Positions 7,482-15,473 of a stretch of DNA of 64,000 bases are shown here, piece by piece. Below the pieces are notes generated by a model. It saw only the letters and a list, made by a program, of their open reading frames with translations. It ran no database searches and was not told the DNA's origin. Both the position numbers and the translations under genes were made by a program. Every line of letters starts with the position of its first letter. Position 1 is the first letter of the stretch. The stretch is from AC-32 sp963763475 (lineage in GTDB: Bacteria > Actinomycetota > Thermoleophilia > Gaiellales > Gaiellaceae): NCBI GenBank assembly GCA_963763475.1, contig CAVXOR010000003.1, positions 310,001-374,000 of the forward strand, read 5' to 3'.

Positions 7482-10037
7482 ATGTCGCCGAAGACGCTGA
7501 CGGGAGAAGAGCTCCAGCTCGACGACGGCCCCGCGCGAGACTCCGACCTCTTCCTGGTCGACGGCAACAACCTCGCCTACCGCGCCTTCTACGCGCTGCC
7601 GGAGGAGCTGGCCACCAGCGAGGGCTTCGCCACGAACGCGCTGCTCGGCTTCGCGAACATGCTCTTCAAGCTGCTCGCCGACTACCGGCCGAGGGGCGTT
7701 GCCGTGGCCTGGGACACCCGGCCCGTCCACCGCACCGAGCAGCTCGAGACCTACAAGATCGAGCGCAAGCCGATGCCGGACCTGCTGCGGGAGCAGTTCC
7801 CGTACTTCCGGCCGATCGTCGAGGCCTTCGGCTACCGCAACCTCGAGTTCGAAGGCTGGGAGGCCGACGACGTGATCGCCACGCTCGCCCACCGCGCGGA
7901 CGAAGCGGGGATCAAGACCACCGTGGTCTCGACCGATCGCGACGCCTTCCAGCTCGTCAGCGACAACGTCGCGCTGATGATGACCCCGCGCGGTGTCTCC
8001 GATGTCCACGTCTACACGCCCGAGCGGGTCGAGCTGCGCCTCGGGATCAAGCCCGAGCAGGTGCCGGACTTCATCGGCCTGAAGGGCGACACGTCCGACA
8101 ACATCCCGGGCGTTCCCGGGATCGGCGACAAGACGGCCGGCCAGCTGATCGCGCAGTACGGGTCGCTGGAGGAGGTGCTCGAGCACGTCGACGAGCTGTC
8201 GCCGGCCCGCTCGAAGTCGATCCGCGAGCACGCCGAGCAGGCACAGGCCGCGAAGCGACTGGCGACGATGCGGCGCGACCTCGAGCTCGACTTCGACCCG
8301 GCCGAGGTCGTGCTCTCGCCGCCCGACCGTTCGCAGCTGAAGGAGATGTTCCGCCGCTTCGAGTTCCGCAACCTGCTGAACCGCGTGGACGAGCTCGACG
8401 AGGCGCTCCCGGCCGCCGCGACGCTCGTCCCGACGGGAGTCGAGGTGCCCTGGCGCGAGGAGCTCGCTCCCAGCCTCGGCCCCGGGCCGCTGGGCATCGC
8501 CGCCGACACCGACCGGATCGCGGTGGCGGCCGGTGCGGAGGTCGTCGTCTCGCCCAGGCCCGAGCGGCTGGAGGGCGAGCTCGTCGCGCACGACGCAAAG
8601 TCGCTGCGGGTCGAGGCGGCGGACGACACGATGATCCTCGCGTACCTGATCGAGCCGGGCCGAGCCGAGTACGCGCTCGACGACCTCGCGGCCGAGTACG
8701 GCGTCGAGCTGCTGCCGGTGCCCGAGGCCGAGGAGGAGACCGCTGCGCTCGTCCGCCACGCGGCCGCCACGCTGCGGCTGCGCGAGCCGATGCTCGAGCG
8801 CGTCCGCGAGCGCGGGGCCGAGTCGCTCTACCGCCAGATCGAGCTGCCGCTGACCGAGGTGCTGGCCGCGATGGAGTCGGCCGGCGTCAAGGTCGACACT
8901 TACCGCATGGGCGAGATCACCGCCCGCCTCGCCGACCGCGTCGAGGAGCTCGAGGCCAAGGCCTACGAGCTCGCGGGCGAGGAGTTCATGCTCGGGTCGA
9001 CCCAGCAGGTGGCGCGGATCCTGTTCGAGACGCTAGGCCTGACCCCGGGCCGAAAGGGCAAGACCGGTTACTCGACCGACACGCGCGTGCTGCGCTCGAT
9101 CCGCGGCGAGCACGAGCTCGTCGGCGTGATCGAGGAGTGGCGCGAGTACTCCAAGCTGCTCAACACCTACCTCGGGCCGCTGCCGACGCTGATCGGCGAG
9201 GACGGTCGCCTGCACACCACCTTCAACCAGACGGTCGCCGCCACTGGCCGGCTCTCGACGACCAGCCCCAACCTGCAGGCGATCCCGATCCGGACCGAGC
9301 TCGGCCGCGAGATCCGCTCGGCCTTCGTCGCCGAGGCGGGGCACAGGCTCGTCTCGGCCGACTACTCGCAGGTCGAGCTGCGCATCCTCGCGCACGTCTC
9401 CGGCGAGCCGAAGCTGCGCGAGGCCTTCGAGGCCGGGGAGGACATCCATGCGGCCACCGCCGCCGAGGTGCTCGGCAAGGAGCGCGCGACGCTGACGAAG
9501 GACGAGCGCAACGTCGCGAAGATGGTCAACTTCGGGATCATCTACGGCATCTCGTCGTTCGGCCTCTCCGAGAACCTGGAGATCCCGCGCGACGAGGCTC
9601 AGGCCTACATCGACGCCTACCTCGCCCGCTTCCCGCACGTGCAGGACTTCATCCAGCGGACGATCGAGCAGGCGGCGCGCGACGGCTACGTGACGACGCT
9701 GCTCGGTCGCCGGAGACCGGTGCCGGAGATCCGCGCCTCGAACCGGCAAACGCGGTCGCTCGGCGAGCGGCTCGCGGTCAACTCGGTCATGCAGGGAACG
9801 GCGGCCGACGTGATCAAGGCCGCGATGGTGGCGATCCACCGGCGGCTGCGCGACGAGGGCCGCGCCGCGCGCCTCGTGCTGCAAGTGCACGACGAGCTGC
9901 TGCTCGAGGTTCCCGAGGCCGAGGTGAGCGCGATCAAGGCCCTCGTCCGCGAGGAGATGTGCCGCGCCTACCCTCTCGACCCGCCCCTCGAGGTCGACGT
10001 CGGCGTCGGCGAGGACTGGAACGAGGCGAAGTCGTGA
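7482..10037 (+). CDS. polA: DNA polymerase I
   Basis: The protein has 851 residues from ATG 7482. The N-terminal 5'-3' exonuclease domain (about residues 20-310) shows FLVDGNNLAYRAFYALP, GWEADDVIATLA and KGDTSDNIPGVPGIGDKTA. A shrunken middle domain (about 325-450) keeps the fold trace HDAKSLR and YALDDLAAEYGVE but lacks the acidic residues of 3'-5' proofreading. The polymerase domain has motif A VSADYSQVELRILAH (Asp near 627), the O-helix RNVAKMVNFGIIYGIS and motif C LQVHDELLLEVP. It fills gaps after excision repair and removes RNA primers. A longer frame from ATG 7434 exists, but it would overlap the divergent gene, and the -10 box at 7469 favours 7482. Confidence 0.96.
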   Translation: MSPKTLTGEELQLDDGPARDSDLFLVDGNNLAYRAFYALPEELATSEGFATNALLGFANMLFKLLADYRPRGVAVAWDTRPVHRTEQLETYKIERKPMPDLLREQFPYFRPIVEAFGYRNLEFEGWEADDVIATLAHRADEAGIKTTVVSTDRDAFQLVSDNVALMMTPRGVSDVHVYTPERVELRLGIKPEQVPDFIGLKGDTSDNIPGVPGIGDKTAGQLIAQYGSLEEVLEHVDELSPARSKSIREHAEQAQAAKRLATMRRDLELDFDPAEVVLSPPDRSQLKEMFRRFEFRNLLNRVDELDEALPAAATLVPTGVEVPWREELAPSLGPGPLGIAADTDRIAVAAGAEVVVSPRPERLEGELVAHDAKSLRVEAADDTMILAYLIEPGRAEYALDDLAAEYGVELLPVPEAEEETAALVRHAAATLRLREPMLERVRERGAESLYRQIELPLTEVLAAMESAGVKVDTYRMGEITARLADRVEELEAKAYELAGEEFMLGSTQQVARILFETLGLTPGRKGKTGYSTDTRVLRSIRGEHELVGVIEEWREYSKLLNTYLGPLPTLIGEDGRLHTTFNQTVAATGRLSTTSPNLQAIPIRTELGREIRSAFVAEAGHRLVSADYSQVELRILAHVSGEPKLREAFEAGEDIHAATAAEVLGKERATLTKDERNVAKMVNFGIIYGISSFGLSENLEIPRDEAQAYIDAYLARFPHVQDFIQRTIEQAARDGYVTTLLGRRRPVPEIRASNRQTRSLGERLAVNSVMQGTAADVIKAAMVAIHRRLRDEGRAARLVLQVHDELLLEVPEAEVSAIKALVREEMCRAYPLDPPLEVDVGVGEDWNEAKS

Positions 10038-10110
10038 ACCGCCAGGCGCTGTCGCTCTCCGGCCCGGCGCCGCGCTAGGCGCGATCCAAGGCCCGAAGCC
10101 GCTTCACGGC

Positions 10111-10116
10111 TATACT
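10111..10116 (+). promoter_or_regulatory. Candidate -10 box (TATACT) of rpsA
   Basis: TATACT lies 13 bases before ATG 10130 in the 92-base gap after polA. No ribosome-binding site is visible. A good -35 element is not evident. Confidence 0.5.
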
Positions 10117-10129
10117 GGGCGACTTCTCG

Positions 10130-11532
10130 ATGGCCAGTGAGACCGTGAACAGAGAGGGCACGCAGCTCGACGACGACTCCGTCTGGACGACGACGGAGGA
10201 GGGCGAGCGCGTTCCGAACTACGACGCCACCTTCCCCACGATCAACGAGGGGGAGGTCGTTCACGGCACCGTCGTCCGCGTCGACAAGGACGAGGTGCTG
10301 GTCGACATCGGCTACAAGTCGGAGGGCGTGATCCCGGTCGCCGAGCTCTCGATCCGGCGCTCGGTCAACCCGGCGGACGAGGTCAGCATGGGCGACGAGA
10401 TCGACGCGCTCGTGCTCACCAAGGAGGACGCCGAGGGCCGCCTGATCCTGTCGAAGAAGCGTGCCCGCTTCGAGCTGGCGTGGAAGGCGATCGAGCGGGC
10501 GGCCGAGTCGGAGGAGCCGGTGCTCGGCAAGGTGATCGAGGTCGTCAAGGGCGGCCTGATCCTCGACCTCGGGGTGCGCGGCTTCCTGCCCGCCTCGCTG
10601 GTCGACATCCGCCGCGTCCAGGACCTCGACGAGTTCCTCGGCCAGGAGCTGCGCGCGAAGGTGATCGAGCTCAACCGCTCTCGCAACAACGTCGTGCTCT
10701 CGCGCCGCGCGGTGCTCGAGGACGAGCGGAAGGAGATGCGGCAGGCGATCCTCGACCGGCTCAACCCGGGCGACGTGGTCGACGGCCAGATCTCGAACAT
10801 CGTCGACTTCGGCGCGTTCGTCGACCTCGACGGGATGGACGGCCTGATCCACATCTCCGAGCTCTCCTGGAGCCACGTCAACCATCCGTCCGAGGTGCTC
10901 GAGATCGGCCAAGACGTGAAGGTCAAGGTGCTCGATATCGACCGCGAGCGCCAGCGCATCTCGCTGGGCCTCAAGCAGACCCAGAGCGACCCGTGGCAGC
11001 AGGTGCTCGAGACCTACCACGAGGGCGATGAGGTGGAGGGCAAGGTCACCAAGGTCGTCACCTTCGGCGCCTTCGTCGAGATCATGCCGGGCGTCGAGGG
11101 CCTGGTTCACATCTCAGAGCTCGCGCAGCACCACGTCGAGAACCCCCGCGAGGTCGTCTCGCAGGGCGACTCGGTCAAGGCGAAGATCATCGAGGTCGAC
11201 GCCGAGCGTCGCCGGCTCTCGCTCTCCCTCAAGCGGGTCGAGGGTGGAGGCGTTACGGAGCGCGCCGAGGACGCAGAGGCCGTCGAAGGCACTCCGAACC
11301 TCGATCTCTCCGAGGAGGTCTTCCCCGAGAGCTCGGCTGCGCCCGAGGCCGCGCCGTTGCCGGAGACCGCCGCCGAGGCCGAGCCGGAGCTCGAGCCCGC
11401 CGCCGAGGAGCAGGCAGAGGAGCCGCTCGCCGAGGCGCCGGCGGAGCCTGCCGAGCCCGAGCCTGAGCCGGCCGCGAGGCCGAGGCCGAGGCTGAAGCCG
11501 AGCCCGAGGCTCCCACGGACCAGCCCGAGTAG
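10130..11532 (+). CDS. rpsA: 30S ribosomal protein S1 with an apparent 3' frameshift
   Basis: Four S1 RNA-binding repeats are clear: about residues 33-105 (GEVVHGTVVRVDKDEVLVDI), 120-190, 205-275 (GDVVDGQISNIVDFGAFVDL) and 290-360 (GDEVEGKVTKVVTFGAFVEI). An acidic Ala/Glu/Pro-rich tail follows. It brings mRNA to the 30S subunit. Near 11474 the acidic tail changes into an Arg/Pro-rich stretch. One frame over, the acidic pattern continues (EAEAEAEAEPEAPTDQPE) to a TAG at 11530-11532, one base before the coaE start. A single missing base near 11474-11476 therefore best explains the open frame that runs on into coaE. Restored length would be 467 residues. Confidence 0.9.
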
Positions 11533-11533
11533 C

Positions 11534-12121
11534 TTGGCGAGACCGATCGCCGTCGCCATCACCGGCGGCATCGGAGCCGGCAAGAGCGAGGCCCTCGCGG
11601 CCTTCGAGCGGCATGGCGCCGCCGTCATCTCGAGCGACGACATCGTGCACCGCCTGCTGCGGGAGGACGTGGCCGTGCGCGAGGCGCTGCGCGAGCGCTT
11701 CGGCGACGCCGCCTTCGGCGAGGACGGCGAGGTCGACCGCTCGAAGCTCGCCGAGCTCGTCTTCGCCGACCGCGAGGCGCTCGCCTGGCTCGAAGGGCTG
11801 CTGCACCCGCTGGTGGTGCAGGAGTACATGGACTGGCGCGAGCGGCTGGCCGAGCTCGACGACCCGCCACGGGTGAGCGCCACCGAGGTTCCGCTGCTGT
11901 ACGAGGTCGGCGGGCAGGAGCGCTTCGACGCCGTCGTGGTCGTGACCGCGCCGCCGGAGGTGCGAGGCGGCCGCACGGAGGTGGCGGCCGGCGAACGCGA
12001 GCCCCGCCTGCTGCCCGACTCGGTCAAGGTCGCTCAGGCGGACTTCGCCTACGTCAACGACGGCTCCCTCGAGAAGCTCGACGACTTCGTGCAGGCGGTG
12101 TTGCGGGAGCTGACGAGATGA
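11534..12121 (+). CDS. coaE: Dephospho-CoA kinase
   Basis: The 195-residue P-loop kinase starts at TTG 11534, directly after the restored S1 stop. It phosphorylates the ribose 3'-OH of dephospho-CoA, the last step of CoA synthesis. Visible features are Walker A TGGIGAGKS, the substrate segment SSDDIVHRLL, the core LAELVFADREALAWLEGLLHPLV and EVPLLYEVGG. The lid region after VVVVTAPPEVR is shorter than in E. coli CoaE, and the C terminus ADFAYVNDGSLEKLDDFV is typical. As the sequence stands it is in one frame with rpsA. I treat that fusion as a frameshift product. The end overlaps the next gene (ATGA). Confidence 0.9.
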   Translation: MARPIAVAITGGIGAGKSEALAAFERHGAAVISSDDIVHRLLREDVAVREALRERFGDAAFGEDGEVDRSKLAELVFADREALAWLEGLLHPLVVQEYMDWRERLAELDDPPRVSATEVPLLYEVGGQERFDAVVVVTAPPEVRGGRTEVAAGEREPRLLPDSVKVAQADFAYVNDGSLEKLDDFVQAVLRELTR

Positions 12122-12669
12122 AGAAGCTGCTCGCGCTCGTCCTGGTCGGCGCCGCGCTCGGCGCCACCTTCGCCTACGTCCACTCGACCGAGCCGGGCTG
12201 GTACGTGCGCCTGCGCTACCCGCTGCGCTATCAGGCGATCGTCCGCGGCCATGCGCGCAACTACCGGCTCGACCCGGCGCTGCTCGCGGGCGTGATCTAC
12301 CAGGAGAGCAAGTTCCACGCCCACGCGCGCTCGAGCTCCGGCGCGATCGGGTTGATGCAGCTGCTCCCCGACACCGCGAAGGGGATCGCCATCCACACCG
12401 GCGGCTCACGCTTCGAGGTGTCCGACCTCGACGACCCCGAGATCAACGTCCGCTACGGCTCGTGGTACCTGCGCCACCTGCTCGACAAGTACGGGAACGA
12501 GCGCACGGCGCTGGCCGCCTACAACGCCGGCCAGGAGAACGTCGACACCTGGCGGCGCGAGGGGAAGGGGATCGCCTTTGCCGAGACTCGCCACTACGTC
12601 AAGCAGGTCGAGCACCTGAAGACTCTCTATCGGCGTGGTTACGCCAAAAGCTTGTACCCGTCAGGCTGA
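12118..12669 (+). CDS. Membrane-anchored lytic transglycosylase (Slt70-type catalytic domain)
   Basis: The 183-residue protein has an N-terminal signal anchor (KKLLALVLVGAALGATFAYV) followed by a goose-lysozyme-like SLT domain from about residue 45. Catalytic Glu lies in VIYQESKFHAHARSSSGAIG, followed by GLMQLLPDTAKGIA, the NVRYGSWYLRHLL motif and LAAYNAGQENV. It should cleave the MurNAc-GlcNAc bond of peptidoglycan, forming 1,6-anhydro ends, outside the membrane. It is translationally coupled to coaE by a four-base overlap. No partner division gene is adjacent, so its role in growth, secretion or recycling remains open. Confidence 0.9.
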   Translation: MKKLLALVLVGAALGATFAYVHSTEPGWYVRLRYPLRYQAIVRGHARNYRLDPALLAGVIYQESKFHAHARSSSGAIGLMQLLPDTAKGIAIHTGGSRFEVSDLDDPEINVRYGSWYLRHLLDKYGNERTALAAYNAGQENVDTWRREGKGIAFAETRHYVKQVEHLKTLYRRGYAKSLYPSG

Positions 12670-12672
12670 CGC

Positions 12673-12709
12673 TTGACAGACACCACAAGTGATGTCATAG
12701 TGACGTCAC
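12673..12709 (+). promoter_or_regulatory. Promoter with overlapping palindromic operator before the RHH regulator
   Basis: TTGACA at 12673-12678, a 17-base spacer and CATAGT at 12696-12701 form a good sigma-70-type promoter whose start point would be 1-3 bases before ATG 12711, making it leaderless. A near-perfect palindrome GTGATGTCA-TAG-TGACGTCAC (12689-12709, one mismatch) covers the -10 box and the start point. Because the gene behind it encodes a DNA-binding ribbon-helix-helix protein, autorepression at this palindrome is the natural inference. Confidence 0.65.
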
Positions 12710-12710
12710 G

Positions 12711-13163
12711 ATGCAGCTACAGAAGTTCGTAGACGCGCTCAAGGCCGACCTGACGGCGGTCGCCGAGCTGGGGGACGAGACGACGGCCGAGGCGGCCGGG
12801 CGGCTCGTGCTCACGCTCCAGGCCTCCGTCGGCCTGCGCCTGCTCGACGCACTTTCGGAAGCGGCGCTCGAGCTGAACGACAAGCTTCCCGGCGGTCACG
12901 TCGAAGTGCGGCTGACCGGCCCCGATCCCGAGCTCGTGTACGTCCACGACGAGCCCGAGGCCGCGGCCGCGCCCGCCGACGAGGCGTACAGCGCCCGCAT
13001 CACCCTGCGGCTGCCCGAGGCGCTCAAGAGCGCGCTCGAGACCGCCGCGAGTCGCGAGGGCGTCTCCGTCAACACCTGGATCGTCCGCGCGCTCTCGCGC
13101 AGCTCCACGGCCGCCCCGGCGGCGCAGCCAGGCAACCGGCTGACGGGCTATGCCCGCGGCTGA
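12711..13163 (+). CDS. Ribbon-helix-helix (HicB/Arc-type) regulator
   Basis: The 150-residue protein ends in a ribbon-helix-helix domain (about residues 98-132: ARITLRLPEALKSALETAAS then EGVSVNTWIVRALSR), the layout of Arc and HicB-antitoxin DNA-binding domains. The N-terminal 85 residues are helical and then mixed, with no domain I recognise. No HicA toxin gene is adjacent, so an antitoxin role is unlikely. It leads a unit with a 31-residue protein, a DUF4097 protein and two MFS genes, with spacing consistent with one transcript. The palindrome over its own promoter suggests autoregulation. Confidence 0.75.
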   Translation: MQLQKFVDALKADLTAVAELGDETTAEAAGRLVLTLQASVGLRLLDALSEAALELNDKLPGGHVEVRLTGPDPELVYVHDEPEAAAAPADEAYSARITLRLPEALKSALETAASREGVSVNTWIVRALSRSSTAAPAAQPGNRLTGYARG

Positions 13164-13176
13164 GAGGAGAGGAACC

Positions 13177-13272
13177 ATGGCCTTTTTCCCAATCCCGTTC
13201 GGTTACGTCGAAGTCCGTGTCGACACCCGGCCGCAGCGTCCGCCGCGCCGCCCCGTGAGGCGCCCGCGATGA
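13177..13272 (+). CDS. 31-residue basic small protein
   Basis: An ATG at 13177 preceded by a strong purine-rich ribosome-binding site (GAGAGGAGAGGAA) opens a 31-codon frame. It begins with a hydrophobic patch (MAFFPIPFGYVEVRV) and ends in an Arg/Pro-rich tail (PPRRPVRRPR). The stop overlaps the ATG of the DUF4097 gene by four bases, as with real genes here. I do not recognise it. It could be a true microprotein or a leader that couples translation of the next gene. The strong binding site is unusual in a window where many genes lack one. Confidence 0.6.
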   Translation: MAFFPIPFGYVEVRVDTRPQRPPRRPVRRPR

Positions 13273-14120
13273 GGACGGAGGCCTTTCAAACTCCCGGCGA
13301 GACCCGTCTCGACATCCGTCTCGGGGCGGGCGAGATCCGGGTCGAGACCGCCGAGGTGCAGGAGACGACGGTCGTGCTCGAGCCGCTCCGCGACAACGAC
13401 GCGAGCGCCGCCGCGATCGCGAATGCTCGCGTCGAGCTCCGCGACCGCGGCAACGCCCACGAGGTCGTGATCGACGTCCGCGGCCGGGGGTTCAGGAGCG
13501 CGGAGGTGCTCATCGCGGTCACGAGCCCGGAGGGCACGAGCGTGGAGGCCAAGACCGGCTCCGCCGACGTCGAGGGCCGCGGCCGCTTCGGCTCGGTCGA
13601 GGTGGAGACCGGATCGGGCGACGTCGAGTTCGGCGAGATCGCCGGCGAGGCGAACGTCAACGCGGCGAGCGGCGACGTGCAGCTCGGCGCGGTCGGCGGC
13701 GGCGCGCGCGTGAACACCGCCTCCGGCGACGTGCAGATCCGCTCGGTCGAAGGCGAGGGCAAGATCAACTCGGCCTCCGGCGACGTGATGCTCCGCGAGG
13801 TACGCGGCGAGCTGACGGTCAACTCCGCCTCCGGCGACGTGCTCGTGCGCGAGGCCGGCTCGTCGGTGTCGGTCAACACCGCCTCGGGCGACCAGGAGAT
13901 CGGCAGCGTCACGACCGGCAAGGTGACCCTGAAGTCCGCCTCGGGCGACCTCAAGGTCGGCATCCGCGAAGGCACGTCCCTCTGGGTCGACGCCCGCTCG
14001 CGCTCAGGCGAGGTCACCTCCGAGCTTCCCGTTTCCGATCTGCCGCCGGACGGGAACGGCCCGAGCGTCGAGCTCCGGGCGAACACGATGAGCGGCGACA
14101 TCACGGTCGCCCGGGCATGA
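13269..14120 (+). CDS. DUF4097 family beta-strand repeat protein
   Basis: A 283-residue protein without a signal peptide, made of short repeats of the form VNxASGDVQ or VNSASGDVL between about residues 95 and 235, as in the DUF4097 (adhesin-like beta-helix) family. In other bacteria such proteins often sit next to membrane stress regulators, and the molecular function is unknown. The gene lies between the RHH regulator and two MFS exporters with start-stop overlaps on both sides, so it is cotranscribed. The frequent SGD triplets occur at regular 17-20 residue spacing, consistent with one turn per repeat. Confidence 0.85.
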   Translation: MRTEAFQTPGETRLDIRLGAGEIRVETAEVQETTVVLEPLRDNDASAAAIANARVELRDRGNAHEVVIDVRGRGFRSAEVLIAVTSPEGTSVEAKTGSADVEGRGRFGSVEVETGSGDVEFGEIAGEANVNAASGDVQLGAVGGGARVNTASGDVQIRSVEGEGKINSASGDVMLREVRGELTVNSASGDVLVREAGSSVSVNTASGDQEIGSVTTGKVTLKSASGDLKVGIREGTSLWVDARSRSGEVTSELPVSDLPPDGNGPSVELRANTMSGDITVARA

Positions 14121-15406
14121 ATCCCACCGATCCGACCACGGGCGCGGCCGTCGCGCCGGCTCCGCGACGCCTCTTTCGGCTCCCGGGGGCCCTGCAGGAG
14201 CGCGATTTCCGCCGCTTCTGGGTGGGCGAGACGGTCTCGCTCTTCGGCGACCAGGCGACGCTGATCGCGCTGCCGCTGGTCGGGGTGCTGGTCCTCGACG
14301 CGAGCCCGGCCCAGATGGGCTACCTCGGCGCGGCCATGCTCTTCCCGAACCTGCTCTTCTCGCTCCATGCCGGCGCCTGGGTCGACCGCCACGGTCGCCG
14401 CAGGGAGACGATGATCGTCACCGCGCTCGGTCGCGCGGTCGTGCTCGCGGCGATCCCGGTCGCCTACGCGCTCGGCGCGCTGACGCTGACCCAGCTCTAC
14501 GTCGCCAGCTTCCTGATCGGGACGCTGAGCGTGCTCTTCTACGTCTCCTACAGCACGCTCTTCGTCTCGCTCGTGGCGCGCGAGCGCTACATCGAGGCCA
14601 GCTCGTTGCTGAACGGCAGCCGTGCCTTCTCCTACGTCGCCGGGCCGAGTATCGGCGGCCTATTGGTGCAGGTCTTCTCGGCGCCGGTCGCGCTGGTCGT
14701 CGACGCGTTCTCGTTCGTCTTCTCGGCGCTGACTATGCACTCGATCCACCCGCAGGAGCCGCCGACGGAGGAGGCCGGAAGCGGCCACCTGAAGGCCGGC
14801 ATGCGCTACATCTGGGGCTCGCCGATCGTCCGCGCGAAGCTCCTCTCGACCGCGACGATCAACTTCTTCAACTTCGTCTTCTGGGCGCTGTTCATCCTCT
14901 ACGCGACGCGTGCGCTGGGCGTTCGCCCGGGCGTGCTCGGGCTCGTGCTCGGCGCCGGCGCGATCGGCGGGGTGCTCGGCTCGCTCGTCACCGGCCGCCT
15001 GAGCCGCCGTTTCGGCGTCGGCCCGGTGTACGTGGCCGGTTGCGTGCTCTTTCCACTGCCGCTCGTGCTGGTGCCGCTGGCCGGAGGGGGCAACTGGACG
15101 ATCTACGCCTGCCTGTTCCTGGCAGAGTTCATCTCCGGCTTCGGCGTGATGCTGCTCGACATCTCGGCGGCCGCGATCACGACCGCGCTCGTGCCGGACC
15201 GGCTGCGGGCCCGGGTTTCCGGCGCCTACATGGTCGTGAACTACGGCGTGCGCCCCCTCGGCGCCCTGGCCGGCGGCGTGCTCGGCACCTGGATCGGGCT
15301 GCGCCCGACGCTCTGGATCGCCACCGTCGGCGCGATCGCCGGGGTGCTGTGGCTACTGCCGTCGCCGATCCCGCACCTGCGCGAGCTGCCGGAGGCCGAC
15401 CAATGA
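14117..15406 (+). CDS. MFS transporter, DHA3-type
   Basis: A 429-residue protein with twelve predicted membrane segments. The N-terminal motif FRRFWVGETVSLFGDQATLIALPL and the loop GAWVDRHGRRRETMIV mark the MFS_3/DHA3 exporter group (relatives of macrolide and enterobactin exporters). It probably exports a small hydrophobic compound by proton antiport, with substrate unknown. The ATG overlaps the DUF4097 stop (ATGA). Its stop codon lies inside the inverted repeat at 15403-15424. A second, distantly related MFS gene follows. Confidence 0.9.
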   Translation: MNPTDPTTGAAVAPAPRRLFRLPGALQERDFRRFWVGETVSLFGDQATLIALPLVGVLVLDASPAQMGYLGAAMLFPNLLFSLHAGAWVDRHGRRRETMIVTALGRAVVLAAIPVAYALGALTLTQLYVASFLIGTLSVLFYVSYSTLFVSLVARERYIEASSLLNGSRAFSYVAGPSIGGLLVQVFSAPVALVVDAFSFVFSALTMHSIHPQEPPTEEAGSGHLKAGMRYIWGSPIVRAKLLSTATINFFNFVFWALFILYATRALGVRPGVLGLVLGAGAIGGVLGSLVTGRLSRRFGVGPVYVAGCVLFPLPLVLVPLAGGGNWTIYACLFLAEFISGFGVMLLDISAAAITTALVPDRLRARVSGAYMVVNYGVRPLGALAGGVLGTWIGLRPTLWIATVGAIAGVLWLLPSPIPHLRELPEADQ

Positions 15407-15424
15407 CATCGCTCGCGATGTCAT
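15403..15424. repeat. Perfect inverted repeat at the end of the first MFS gene
   Basis: ATGACATCG-CTCG-CGATGTCAT is a perfect 9-bp inverted repeat with a four-base loop, spanning the stop codon of the first MFS gene. Its 7-base half GATGTCA also occurs in the operator at 12689-12709, although the halves face the opposite way. It could be a protein-binding site or a short RNA hairpin. Confidence 0.5.
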
Positions 15425-15473
15425 CTCAGGCCGTGCGGGCTTTGCCCGTGCGGCCGTCGGAACTGACCAGTCG

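Noticed and set aside
10130..12121. A genuine bifunctional S1-CoaE protein
   Set aside because: The neighbouring frame keeps the acidic S1 tail to a stop exactly before a good coaE start, so one missing base explains it better.
12711..13163. HicB-type toxin-antitoxin system
   Set aside because: Only the RHH domain matches; there is no HicA-like partner on either side, and the following genes are DUF4097 and exporters.
15431..15458. Hairpin GGCCGTGCGGGC-TTT-GCCCGTGCGGCC as a terminator
   Set aside because: The arms pair with two internal mismatches, no T-run follows, and it lies just before the possible starts of the next gene.
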